Shown here piece by piece: positions 1-7,753 of a stretch of 64,000 bases of DNA. The notes under the pieces are model-generated. The model did not search any database. It was not told the origin of the DNA and saw nothing but the letters and a program-made list of their open reading frames with translations. Each line of letters starts with the position of its first letter. The first letter of the stretch is position 1. The stretch lies in the NCBI RefSeq assembly GCF_003182275.1, contig NZ_QGTR01000002.1:724237-788236 (forward strand), in the 5' to 3' direction. The DNA is from Hoeflea marina. Lineage in GTDB: Bacteria > Pseudomonadota > Alphaproteobacteria > Rhizobiales > Rhizobiaceae. The position numbers and the translations under genes were made by a program.

Positions 1-117
1 CAGAGCCACCGAGCCCTGCTGGGCCGGGACCTGATAGGCGTCGAGCGCGGAGGAATCGGCGAAGGCGGCGGTGGAGGCTGCCAGGCTGATGCCGAGAGCG
101 ATGATGATCTTCTTCAT
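1..117 (-). CDS. Small secreted protein, C-terminus beyond the left edge
   Basis: Only the first 39 codons are inside the window. The reading begins MKKIIIALGISLAASTAAFA, a classic signal peptide (two lysines, a hydrophobic core, then an Ala-x-Ala cleavage site), followed by DSSALDAYQVPAQQG. The mature protein would be periplasmic or secreted. Small proteins of this build are common in rhizobia as uncharacterised families, but too little is visible to name one. The ATG at 117 is preceded on the minus strand by an AAGGAC-like ribosome site at a normal distance. Function unknown. Confidence 0.6.
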   Translation of the reverse strand, partial: MKKIIIALGISLAASTAAFADSSALDAYQVPAQQGSVAL

Positions 118-509
118 TGTCGTGTCCTTGGTGCGGACATTGGATCCGCGATTGAATTTGAAAACCGCTGCTGACGTCACCCTTGGGCGTCCTGGAGCGG
201 TATCGGATGGGCTTGCCCAGTTGGGTTGTGCGCCGTTCGATGAGCTGTAGATGTGCCGATCGAAGTCCGATTGCAAACCACAAAAATGTAACCGGTGTTC
301 ACACAAATATGGTCTTGTAATTGTCATATCACTGACTATACCCCAATAAAATGCAGCAATATCAGATATATAAAATTATAAGCGTGCTTATGAAATTTCC
401 CATCGCGCGCGATTAATCACGAAGAAAACGACTTCGCTCTCGCTTCCGTGACCGACGGTGTCAGCAGTGTGATCGGTCGGCGAGTGCATTGCAGCAAGCC
501 GACAGCGAT
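118..509. other. Intergenic region, AT-rich, no gene seen
   Basis: This 392-base gap lies between the divergent small secreted protein (minus, starting at 117) and the 3' end of the DUF2254 gene. Bases about 290-420 are much more AT-rich than the rest of the window. It presumably carries the promoter of the leftmost gene and the transcription end of the DUF2254 gene. I saw no convincing ORF, no U-tract terminator and no EcfG-type promoter in it. Confidence 0.5.
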
Positions 510-1760
510 TCAGGGGCGGATATCGGCGGAGAGAAACTCGGCCACACTCTCGATATCGGCTTCGTTGTGGCCGGCTCCGGTGATTTCCTGCATCAGCAGG
601 CTCGCGTGGTTCCTCACCACGTCCCTGGCCGCCTTGTCTCCGGAGGCATGGATGCGCGAAAACGTGCGGGCCAGTGCCTGCGCCATCAGGATGTTGTTGC
701 GCGAGGCGCGCCGCAACGGATGAAACGATTGGCCGAAGAACTGCTTGAAGACCTGTTTTGGAATGATGAGCCGCACGACGCCTTCCGCATCGGTGAGCAC
801 TGTCGGTCCGGGATTGTGATGCTCGCGCCGGGAGAGCGCGTCCGACAAGCCGTCAGCGGCGGCAATCGCCGTGAACGTGTCATTGACGCCGGGGGAGAGC
901 GCCCTGAGCGCGATCTCGACCAGCAGGTTGATCGAGAACTGCATTGAACCGTCCTCGTGGCGCGAGGAGCGTACGGGCAGGCATTCGAGAATGGCATCGA
1001 CGGTTTCCTCATCCATCTCGCCGGTGGCTCGCGCGATGACTTCGCCGAACAGCACGAAATCCCCCGGCGCCTTGCTCAGTTGCAGCACCATGTCGGCTCG
1101 CGAAACGATATCCAGCAGCCGCTCCCTCCGTGCCGCGCCGATATAGCCGGCCTTCCGGCAACAGATGTCGACCGTGAATTCGTCGGAATCAGGCACCTTC
1201 TCGTGGGATTCCCCTGCTTCGCCGGTTGCCGTCAGCTTCTGGGAAAGCCGGGAGGAGATCTCGGCGATCTCGTCGTCCACCGAAACGCTCTGTGAGACAT
1301 GGCGGACGAAATAGATCAGTTGAACGACGGAAATGACCGCCAGGGCGCCGGCGCCAAGAATGATGATCAGCGGCAGCCGGTCGACCCGCAGGACCAGCAG
1401 GGCGCCGAGCGCATAAAGGAACGTGCCGCCCAGAATGCCCGCGGTGACCTGGTTGACGAGTTCCGACGTAAAGCGCTTGAGCAGGCGAGGGCCGATATTG
1501 CCCGCCGCCAGCGTGAACACCACCAGCACCAGCGAGTAGGTCAGGCTGAGCGCCGTCATCGCTCCCCCGGCGACGACGGTGAGGAAGGCGCGCGCGCTCT
1601 CCACGTCGAAATCCAGATTCAGGAATGACATGATCGCCAGATCGGCATCGAATGTGAGGAAATGCAGCAGGTAGGGCAGCACACCGATGGTTGTGGCGAT
1701 GCCGGCCGGCAGGGTGAGCAGCACGACGATGGGGCGCTGGAGAAAGTAGAATCTGTTCAT
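510..1760 (-). CDS. DUF2254 family integral membrane protein
   Basis: A 416-residue protein matching the DUF2254 family in length and layout. Hydrophobic segments near residues 10-35, 57-85 and 103-150 (two hairpins) are followed by a soluble C-terminal part rich in charged residues, including the family-type stretch ALSPGVNDTFTA. The family has no established biochemical role. The gene stands divergent from a general-stress-protein gene, and a GGAAC-N16-CATT site (1877-1901) points at it, so I infer membership of the general stress regulon. The start ATG lies inside an unusual cluster of GGCGCC palindromes (1761-1813). Antisense ORFs overlapping it are composition artefacts. Confidence 0.85.
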   Translation of the reverse strand: MNRFYFLQRPIVVLLTLPAGIATTIGVLPYLLHFLTFDADLAIMSFLNLDFDVESARAFLTVVAGGAMTALSLTYSLVLVVFTLAAGNIGPRLLKRFTSELVNQVTAGILGGTFLYALGALLVLRVDRLPLIIILGAGALAVISVVQLIYFVRHVSQSVSVDDEIAEISSRLSQKLTATGEAGESHEKVPDSDEFTVDICCRKAGYIGAARRERLLDIVSRADMVLQLSKAPGDFVLFGEVIARATGEMDEETVDAILECLPVRSSRHEDGSMQFSINLLVEIALRALSPGVNDTFTAIAAADGLSDALSRREHHNPGPTVLTDAEGVVRLIIPKQVFKQFFGQSFHPLRRASRNNILMAQALARTFSRIHASGDKAARDVVRNHASLLMQEITGAGHNEADIESVAEFLSADIRP

Positions 1761-1876
1761 GGCGCCATGGCGCCGCGAATGGTCGATGGGGCGCCTGCTA
1801 TCGATATGGCGCCGTGGAACGGCAAATTCATAAGCAAACTCCTTTGATGCGGCTCACCGGTGTCGCGACCATCTGG

Positions 1877-1901
1877 AATGCGCGGAAGACTGTGCGGTTC
1901 C
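1877..1901 (-). promoter_or_regulatory. Candidate EcfG promoter for the DUF2254 gene
   Basis: On the minus strand GGAAC (1901-1897) is separated by exactly 16 bases from CATT (1880-1877). This matches the -35/-10 pattern of the alphaproteobacterial general stress sigma factor (GGAAC-N16-CGTT, with the second position of the -10 box variable). It would give a leader of roughly 110 bases. Confidence 0.5.
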
Positions 1902-1969
1902 CAACTTCTTGCGTGGTTGGCCTGAAGCGTTCTTCCGAGCGCCAGGCGGGCGACGGCCCCTTCGGTGAT

Positions 1970-1994
1970 GGAACAATTTCCGGGGCCGGCCATT
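1970..1994 (+). promoter_or_regulatory. Candidate EcfG promoter for the stress-protein pair
   Basis: GGAAC at 1970-1974, 16 bases, CATT at 1991-1994. The predicted transcript start near 2001-2004 lies downstream of the ATG at 1965, which argues that translation instead begins at the TTG at 2031. Confidence 0.6.
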
Positions 1995-2030
1995 GGTGCT
2001 AAAATCAGATTCAACAATCCGGAGTCCCCC

Positions 2031-2582
2031 TTGACCGACCTTGAAGCTACCCGCAAAAATCCCGAGGCACAATTCTTTGATATCCTCTCCGGCACCCGGG
2101 CGGTGATGCTTGGCCTCAGCGAGGCAGGCAACCAGATGCAGCCCAATCATCTCCAGCCGATGGCGCCGCAGACGGGCCCCGATGAGAGGGTTGTCTGGTT
2201 CTTCACCAAGACCGGTTCCGATCTGGCGCGAGCCGTCATGCAGAAAAGCCGGAGCAGGGCGCAGATGTGCGTGGTCAGTGACGACCATGACTATCACGCC
2301 TCCGTCAACGGCCACCTGTTCCTGGAGCGTGATCGCGAGGTGGTCGAGCGCTTCTGGTCGCCAGTCGTGTCAGCCTGGTTCGAGAACGGCCGCGACGATC
2401 CCGAACTGGCCGTGCTGCGTTTCGAGCCGGCGGAGGCACAGATCTGGGCGTCGACCGGCAGCGGCATCCGTTTTGCTTGGGAAATCGCCAAGGCCAATCT
2501 CACCGGTTCGGAGCCCGACATGGGCGAGGTGGCGCGGATCACCTTCAGTTCGGCCGGCATTGTCGGGGAAGCCGCTGAATGA
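2031..2582 (+). CDS. Pyridoxamine 5'-phosphate oxidase-like general stress protein
   Basis: About 183 residues with the split-barrel flavin-binding layout of the 'general stress protein 26' group. It contains VVWFFTKTGSDLAR near the start, then a strand pattern ending in VNGHLFLERDREVVERFWSP, and a later LRFEPAEAQIW strand. These proteins bind FMN or a related flavin; the physiological substrate is not known. I chose the TTG at 2031 because GGAG lies six bases upstream and because the EcfG-type promoter at 1970-1994 would start transcription after the longer ORF's ATG at 1965. It overlaps the next gene by four bases (ATGA), so the two are translationally coupled. Confidence 0.8.
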   Translation: MTDLEATRKNPEAQFFDILSGTRAVMLGLSEAGNQMQPNHLQPMAPQTGPDERVVWFFTKTGSDLARAVMQKSRSRAQMCVVSDDHDYHASVNGHLFLERDREVVERFWSPVVSAWFENGRDDPELAVLRFEPAEAQIWASTGSGIRFAWEIAKANLTGSEPDMGEVARITFSSAGIVGEAAE

Positions 2583-2986
2583 CCGCGGTCACCTTCCTCA
2601 AGGCCTGGGGCGTCGCTGCTTTCGTACTGCTCCTGGCCGACGGTATCTGGCTGGGGCTCGTTGCCGGCAATTTCTACCGGTCGAACCTCGGCGACCTGAT
2701 GCGCAGCGACATCCGGTTCGGGGTGGCGGCCATATTCTACATCATGTTCGCTGCCGCGGTGGTCATTCTCGCCGGCATGCCCGGCGCCAGGGCCGCCCAT
2801 TGGAGCGCAGCGCTGTTCTACGGCGCGGTGCTGGGATTTGCAGCCTACGGCACCTACGACTTCACCAATCTGGCGACGTTGAAGTCCTGGCCTGTCATTG
2901 TCACGATTGTCGACCTGTGCTGGGGAACAGCGCTCACCGCTGTTGCCGCGCTGGCGGCGAGTCTCGTGCTGCGCGTCTCCCACTGA
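2579..2986 (+). CDS. DUF2177 family membrane protein
   Basis: A 135-residue, almost wholly hydrophobic protein with about four membrane spans. The sequence ADGIWLGLVAGNFYRSNLG and the later YGTYDFTNLATLKSW are characteristic of DUF2177 (inner membrane, function unknown). Its start codon overlaps the stop of the preceding flavoprotein, so both are probably made from the stress promoter at 1970-1994. No catalytic residues are recognisable. Confidence 0.88.
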   Translation: MTAVTFLKAWGVAAFVLLLADGIWLGLVAGNFYRSNLGDLMRSDIRFGVAAIFYIMFAAAVVILAGMPGARAAHWSAALFYGAVLGFAAYGTYDFTNLATLKSWPVIVTIVDLCWGTALTAVAALAASLVLRVSH

Positions 2987-3007
2987 TCGGGACACCCCAT
3001 ATTGTCT

Positions 3008-3032
3008 GGAACAATCTTCCTGAAGCCGCGTT
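3008..3032 (+). promoter_or_regulatory. Candidate EcfG promoter for the lipid-kinase-like gene
   Basis: GGAAC at 3008-3012, 16 bases, then CGTT at 3029-3032, a full consensus match. The coding start is 34 bases downstream at 3066. Confidence 0.7.
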
Positions 3033-3065
3033 GGTGTCGGCTTGACATGAAGAGAGGCTAATATT

Positions 3066-3968
3066 ATGCGCCTGGCGCTGCTGCTGAATGAGGGAAGCGG
3101 GACTTTCCGGACGCTCGATATGGACGACTTCGTCCGCAAGGCCGAGCGCGTTCTTGTCGATCACGGCCACGAGGTGAGTGTCGAGCGGGTGAGCGGCGAC
3201 GCTCTCGTGCCGGCCATCAAGCGCATCGCCTCCGGCGAGGGCCTCGACGCCCTGCTTGTGGGTGGCGGCGACGGCACGATTTCGGCGGCCGCGGCCCAGG
3301 GATTCAGGATTGGCATCCCCATCGGCGTTGTCCCCGCCGGGACGATGAATCTCTATGCCCGTTCGCTGAAGTTGCCGATGGATCCGCTGGAGGCCATCGG
3401 CGTGCTTGCCGCCGGCGGGATCCGAAATGTCGACATCGCCACCGCGGACGATCGTCCGTTCGTGCACCAGTTTTCCGTGGGTCTGCACGCACGTCTGGTG
3501 CGGCTGCGCAACGCCCGGCACTTCAGCTCGCGCCGTGGCAAGATCGCCGCGACGCTGAGTGCGCTGTTCGACGTCATTCGCAACCCGCCATCCTTCACCG
3601 TCACGACCGATGCGGGCGACGGGCCGCGGACCCGCAAGGTGTCGGCTGTCTCGGTCTCGAACAACCGCTTCAATGATCAGCCGGTGCCCTATGCTGAGTT
3701 GCTCGACGAAGGCGTGCTCGGATTGTACCATGCCCGCGCCATGACGCCGGGCGAAATGCTCTCGCTTACCCTGGACGCGACGATGCGCCGGATGCAGGAC
3801 AATGAGAGCATCGACGTGGCGACCGCGCGCGAGGTTCAGCTTGTGTTTCCGAGGCTGCGACGCGACTCCCGGGCCGTCATAGACGGCGAACTCGTGAAAC
3901 TCGCTCCCGAGGTCGCCTTGAAATGCCATCCCGGCGCGCTCTCCTTGCTTGCCCCCCAACCTGCCTGA
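3066..3968 (+). CDS. Diacylglycerol kinase family protein (YegS/BmrU-like)
   Basis: A 300-residue cytoplasmic protein with the DAGK catalytic-domain signature. VGGGDGTISAAA (residues about 63-74) is the nucleotide-binding GGDGT motif, and GVVPAGTMNLYARSL (about 90-104) is the second substrate motif. The C-terminal half has the family's beta-sandwich, including VSNNRF and VIDGELV. Relatives phosphorylate diacylglycerol, sphingosine or phosphatidylglycerol-type lipids; the exact substrate cannot be told from sequence. The gene follows a perfect EcfG-type promoter (3008-3032), which suggests lipid remodelling under general stress. Confidence 0.88.
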   Translation: MRLALLLNEGSGTFRTLDMDDFVRKAERVLVDHGHEVSVERVSGDALVPAIKRIASGEGLDALLVGGGDGTISAAAAQGFRIGIPIGVVPAGTMNLYARSLKLPMDPLEAIGVLAAGGIRNVDIATADDRPFVHQFSVGLHARLVRLRNARHFSSRRGKIAATLSALFDVIRNPPSFTVTTDAGDGPRTRKVSAVSVSNNRFNDQPVPYAELLDEGVLGLYHARAMTPGEMLSLTLDATMRRMQDNESIDVATAREVQLVFPRLRRDSRAVIDGELVKLAPEVALKCHPGALSLLAPQPA

Positions 3969-3998
3969 GCTTGCCCGTCCGTTGCCGTCCTCTTCCTC

Positions 3999-4023
3999 GG
4001 AACCCTTTTCCTCCCCGCCCGTT
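3999..4023 (+). promoter_or_regulatory. Candidate EcfG promoter for a small unknown gene
   Basis: GGAAC at 3999-4003, 16 bases, CGTT at 4020-4023. The next start codon is at 4047 behind a GAAGGAG ribosome site. Confidence 0.65.
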
Positions 4024-4046
4024 GGCTCCGTGAAGGAGTCGAACCC

Positions 4047-4358
4047 ATGCAATCTCTCGCTGCCGTCATGCTCGTTGTGTCCTGCACCCAGGTGCCCGAA
4101 AAATGCACGGAGATTCCGGTCCCGGTGCCTGCCTACGAGACCATGGCAGCCTGTATGGACGACCTGCGACCGATGATGGGCCAGGCGGATGTCCGCAAGG
4201 GACAGATCATCGGTGCATGTGCCTCCTTCGATTCCGCGCTGTTCGAGCGCGACGCCGCCATCGTCTGGGACGTGAGCGCGGCCGGCCGTCTGAGCGTCGA
4301 ACTGGAAGCGGATTCGATGGCTGTGGCGAGCGCCGAAACGACGGTTCTTCAGCGCTGA
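4047..4358 (+). CDS. Small hypothetical exported protein
   Basis: A 103-residue product that I do not recognise. It opens with a short hydrophobic stretch (LAAVMLVVSC) that could be a signal or lipoprotein-type sequence, and has four cysteines in the first two thirds (about residues 13, 20, 32 and 58). The GAAGGAG ribosome site and the full EcfG promoter match just upstream (3999-4023) argue that it is a real, stress-induced gene. It lies between the lipid kinase and csbD genes, both of which also have such promoters. No function can be assigned. Confidence 0.6.
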   Translation: MQSLAAVMLVVSCTQVPEKCTEIPVPVPAYETMAACMDDLRPMMGQADVRKGQIIGACASFDSALFERDAAIVWDVSAAGRLSVELEADSMAVASAETTVLQR

Positions 4359-4360
4359 AC

Positions 4361-4385
4361 GGAACCAATTCCCTGAAAGACCGTT
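4361..4385 (+). promoter_or_regulatory. Candidate EcfG promoter for the csbD-like gene
   Basis: GGAAC at 4361-4365, 16 bases, CGTT at 4382-4385, a full consensus match starting three bases after the previous stop codon. The CsbD start is 48 bases further on. Confidence 0.7.
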
Positions 4386-4432
4386 TCAACCCAGAAGGCC
4401 CCAAGGCCCTCTGAACAATGAAGGAGACGACC

Positions 4433-4630
4433 ATGAACTGGGATACGATCGAAGGCAAATGGAAGGAATATCGCGGCAAGGCTCAGGCCCAGTGGGGCAA
4501 GTTGACCGACGATGACCTTGACGTGATCGAAGGCCGCCGCGACGAGCTGGCCGGCAAGATCCAGGCGCGTTACGGCATTGCCCGCGACGAAGCCGAAAAG
4601 CAGATTGATGACTGGTCCAGCAGGCACTGA
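4433..4630 (+). CDS. CsbD family stress protein
   Basis: A 65-residue hydrophilic protein beginning MNWDTIEGKWKEYRGKAQAQ, the signature of the CsbD family (a small helical protein strongly induced by general stress in many bacteria; molecular role unknown). I used the ATG at 4433 rather than the upstream in-frame ATG at 4418 because AAGGAGA sits at the right distance before 4433. The gene has its own EcfG-type promoter and is followed by a UUCG-capped hairpin (4639-4664) before the crp-like gene, which may set the relative level of the two products. Confidence 0.9.
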   Translation: MNWDTIEGKWKEYRGKAQAQWGKLTDDDLDVIEGRRDELAGKIQARYGIARDEAEKQIDDWSSRH

Positions 4631-4638
4631 GCCAGTCA

Positions 4639-4664
4639 GGCCTGCCCGGTTCGCCGGGCAGGCC
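4639..4664 (+). terminator. Strong UUCG hairpin between csbD and crp-like genes
   Basis: An 11-base perfect stem (4639-4649 with 4654-4664) closes a TTCG tetraloop. There is no run of T after it, so it is more likely an mRNA stability or partial termination element than a full intrinsic terminator. Confidence 0.5.
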
Positions 4665-4683
4665 GTTCCGCAGGGGATAAGCC

Positions 4684-5478
4684 ATGACCAAGCATACGCC
4701 GCAGCCGGCAGTCGATTCAGCGAACCCGCTCGTCGCGCGTCTGGGTGCATCGGTGTTGCTGACCGAGGACGAAATCGATTACCTGGCAGCCATGCAGGCC
4801 AGCACGATTGACCTTGCCAAGGGCGACGAGTTCGTACGCGACGGCGAGGACATGCGGGTGACCTTCCTGGTCCATGACGGATGGATCATCCGCTACAAGA
4901 TGACTGCCGCCGGTCGGCGCCAGATCATCGGGGTGTCGCTTCCAGGCGATTTCATCGGATTGCATATCAACTTCTCCCGAAGTTCCACTTTCAATGCCAT
5001 GGCTCTGACCAAGGCGCGTCTGGCTCTTGTCGAGCCTGAGCGAATCCTCGAAATCCACCGTCGGTACCCCATTCTCGCCTCGGGGCTGGACTGGATGACA
5101 GTACGCAGCGCCAATATTCTCAGCGAGCACAATGTCTCGCTCGGCGCCCGTCCCGCCCCCCAGCGCATCCTGCATTTCATGCTGGAGCTGTGGACGCGGC
5201 TCGTCACCGTCGGCCATGCCTCGTCCGACGGCTTTCACCTCAGGCTCAGCCAGGAGCAGATCGCCGATTGCATGGGCCTCTCCAGTGTGCATGCCAATCG
5301 CAGCCTGCGACGGCTGGTCCGTGAAAACCTGATTGCGGTAGACTCCGGCAATGTGAGTTTCCCACGTTGGAAGGCCGCGGTGGACTACGCGGACTTCGAC
5401 GACCGGTACCTGCAGCCGTTCCTCCTGCCGGGCAATGCCAGGCTGCGGAGACGGACGAAGGCCGGCGCCGCCGCGTGA
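4684..5478 (+). CDS. Crp/Fnr family transcriptional regulator
   Basis: A 264-residue protein with an N-terminal cyclic-nucleotide-binding-type beta-roll (about residues 35-150, with DEFVRDGEDM and RRQIIGVSLPGDFIG) and a C-terminal winged helix (about 180-235, with LSQEQIADCMGLSSVHANRSLRRL). It lacks the N-terminal cysteine set of FNR, so it is not an oxygen sensor of that kind. The effector is unknown. The recognition helix reads SSVHANRSLRR, unlike FNR's ETVSR. It lies 54 bases after csbD in a stress-gene cluster and may be cotranscribed with it. Confidence 0.88.
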   Translation: MTKHTPQPAVDSANPLVARLGASVLLTEDEIDYLAAMQASTIDLAKGDEFVRDGEDMRVTFLVHDGWIIRYKMTAAGRRQIIGVSLPGDFIGLHINFSRSSTFNAMALTKARLALVEPERILEIHRRYPILASGLDWMTVRSANILSEHNVSLGARPAPQRILHFMLELWTRLVTVGHASSDGFHLRLSQEQIADCMGLSSVHANRSLRRLVRENLIAVDSGNVSFPRWKAAVDYADFDDRYLQPFLLPGNARLRRRTKAGAAA

Positions 5479-5735
5479 GCCGCTCATGAGTGCGCGGCGG
5501 TGCGATGACCACCGACGACCGGATGGACAGGTTTAGGACGCTCTTCGTCAGCCATGCCTGATATTCTTTTGCACTGTTAACATATGTTGTGGCCGCCTCG
5601 GCGCAGGCGCGGCAAGAAGCCCCTGCGGTCTGTCGGGATTCGACATTTTTGAGTGCGAACTGCTTTCACTCTCGGCCAGGCTTCGGGGGACATCCCATTA
5701 GACGGTTAACGCTGATTCGAAGTGTCATTGCGCAA

Positions 5736-7430
5736 ATGCGACGGAATGCTAGAACGCATCGTCATTTCAATTCGGCTTTTCTCATCATGAGACGCATTCT
5801 TCCCGGTGTTATCTTCGCCAGTGTCGCTTCTGTTGGTCTTCTGATGGCCGCTGCATCCTGGTTTGCGGTTGATCAGGCCAACCGCATCAATTTCAGCGCC
5901 GTTGCCGATGAAGCCGTCCGGAGGATTTCGGATCGGGTGGAGAGCCACATCCTGCTCATCCGCAGCACCGGAGCCTTCTTTGCAGCCTCCGGCCGCGTTG
6001 TCAGCCGAACCGAACTTGCCCGCTACGTGGAGGAACTGAGGCTGAGCGACGCCTACGCAGGCGTGCAGGGCATCGGGTTTGCCCGCCTGGTGCCGGCGCA
6101 ACCCGACGGCGACAGCGCAGTGTCCGCCGAAATTGGTGGCAATTACGGCGTCGATGTCACGCCGTGGCCGCCGACGGATCAGCCGGATCGGGCTGTCGTC
6201 ACCATGCTGGAGCCGGCTACCGACCGCAATCTCATCGCCATGGGCTATGACATGTACGCCAATTCGGCCCGCCGCAGCGCCATGGATCTCGCTGTGAAAA
6301 CCGGGTCTGTGCAGGCGTCCGGGCGGGTGGAGCTGGTCCAGAACCAGAGTCAGCCCAAGCAGGCCGGCTTCCTCATCTACTCGCCGTTCTATGGCCCGCA
6401 GGGCGGCAAGCCCGGCGCGCGCCCCATCGGCTTTGTCTATTCGCCATTCCGGGCCAATGACCTGTTCTCGGTTGCGCTCAACCGCAGCCCCGACCTGCCC
6501 ATACGGATTACCATCTACGACACCACCGCGAGCGAGCAGAACCTGCTCTTCCGCTCGGAGGGAATGACTGCGGTTGATGCGGAGCAGTACAAGGTTTCGA
6601 CGACGCTGCCGGTGGCAGGACGTCGCTGGATCATCGAAGCGCGGCCGTCCCCTGACTATGTCCCGCCCGCGGACCAGTCGCGGTCCTATATCCTGGCCAT
6701 TGTCTCGATCCTGCTTGCCGCCGCGCTGGCGCTGTCGTCGCGGGCCCAGCAGCAGGCAGTCATGGTCGGCGAGGATCTGCAGAAGCAGACGCAGAAGAAT
6801 CTCAACGACCGCGAACTTCTGCTGCAGGAAATGAAGCACCGCATCAAGAACATGATCGCGCGGGTGATGGCCATGGCCCGCCAGACCGCCCGCAACTCGG
6901 CGGACATCGACCAGTTCACAACCTCGTTCATAGCCAGGCTCGACGCCATGGCCACCTCCCAGGATCTGCTTGCAAGGTCGAAGTGGCAGCGCGCCGATCT
7001 GCGGACGCTGCTGGTGCAGGAGCTTCGCCAGGTGTTCGGGGAAGGCCTGGACGAAACGCGGTTGTCGGGCCCTGCCGTCCAGCTCAACGAGGCGGCGACC
7101 CAGGCCTTCGGGCTCACATTTCATGAACTGGCCACCAACGGTCTCAAATATGGCTTTGCCCGCAACGCCGACGGCGAACTCAGCGTGCGTTGGGTGTTCG
7201 AAACGGCCGGCAATGACAGCAATCTTGTCCTCAACTGGACCGAGCGTTGCGAGAACGAGATTCCGGAAACGCAAGCGGTCGTCGGCGGACGGGCGGGCGG
7301 ATTCGGCACCCGGTTGATTGATGCGACCATGCGCATCGAACTGGGCGGCACCATCGAGCGTAATCTGGGCCCAAGAGGTCTCACCGTTGCCATCACGGTC
7401 CCGGTGAAGAAGATTCAACCCGGGACCTGA
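5736..7430 (+). CDS. CHASE-domain HWE-family sensor histidine kinase
   Basis: A membrane-bound sensor kinase. Numbered from the GTG at 5589, residues about 67-90 form the first membrane span, 100-330 a periplasmic CHASE-type sensor domain, about 365-385 a second span, and the rest an HWE kinase core. The core shows EMKHRIKNMIARV (phospho-accepting His), HELATNGLKYG (N box) and GGFGTRLID (G box). No RBS is clear. I placed the start at the ATG at 5736; the ATG at 5787, just before the first span, is equally possible. HWE kinases commonly phosphorylate PhyR-type regulators in this class, and phyR lies 5.5 kb away, so a role as general-stress sensor is a fair inference. Confidence 0.82.
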   Translation: MRRNARTHRHFNSAFLIMRRILPGVIFASVASVGLLMAAASWFAVDQANRINFSAVADEAVRRISDRVESHILLIRSTGAFFAASGRVVSRTELARYVEELRLSDAYAGVQGIGFARLVPAQPDGDSAVSAEIGGNYGVDVTPWPPTDQPDRAVVTMLEPATDRNLIAMGYDMYANSARRSAMDLAVKTGSVQASGRVELVQNQSQPKQAGFLIYSPFYGPQGGKPGARPIGFVYSPFRANDLFSVALNRSPDLPIRITIYDTTASEQNLLFRSEGMTAVDAEQYKVSTTLPVAGRRWIIEARPSPDYVPPADQSRSYILAIVSILLAAALALSSRAQQQAVMVGEDLQKQTQKNLNDRELLLQEMKHRIKNMIARVMAMARQTARNSADIDQFTTSFIARLDAMATSQDLLARSKWQRADLRTLLVQELRQVFGEGLDETRLSGPAVQLNEAATQAFGLTFHELATNGLKYGFARNADGELSVRWVFETAGNDSNLVLNWTERCENEIPETQAVVGGRAGGFGTRLIDATMRIELGGTIERNLGPRGLTVAITVPVKKIQPGT

Positions 7431-7706
7431 GCCGTCGGCGGATGCACTCGACGACGGACGGGGTTGAACCGTGACGCCGGAGATCAGCATCAGCGCGGTG
7501 AGGGCCACGAATACCGGCGCCCGGGCAAGTCCCGTGCGGATGCCGCCGACTCCGCGGAATCCGGGCAGGCAGGCGATGGCGAAATGCCGCGGAGAATGAT
7601 GCTCCACACGAGCATGGGCTGCCCCGTTTCCGCGCCGGGGCCGACCATTTGCAACGACCCGTTCGATTTATTGTTCCATCCCGGTGGCCGACAGTTGCAG
7701 CGGACC
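7431..7706. other. Intergenic region without a convincing gene
   Basis: The ORFs here lack ribosome sites and family resemblance and run into the AI-2E permease gene in another frame. The only functional signal found is the EcfG-type promoter that follows at 7707. Confidence 0.4.
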
Positions 7707-7731
7707 GGAACTTCCACCGCTACGGCGCGTT
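7707..7731 (+). promoter_or_regulatory. Candidate EcfG promoter for the AI-2E family permease
   Basis: GGAAC at 7707-7711, 16 bases, CGTT at 7728-7731, a full match. The transcript would start near 7738, so the permease must start at 7754 rather than at the earlier in-frame ATG at 7649. Confidence 0.7.
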
Positions 7732-7753
7732 TGAGCGCCAACAGAGGGTCATC

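Noticed and set aside
1965-2030. ATG at 1965 as start of the stress protein
   Set aside because: It lies upstream of the predicted EcfG transcript start and lacks a ribosome site; the TTG at 2031 has one.
5706-7607. 633-residue open frame on the minus strand
   Set aside because: Antisense to the CHASE-HWE kinase, whose motifs are unambiguous.
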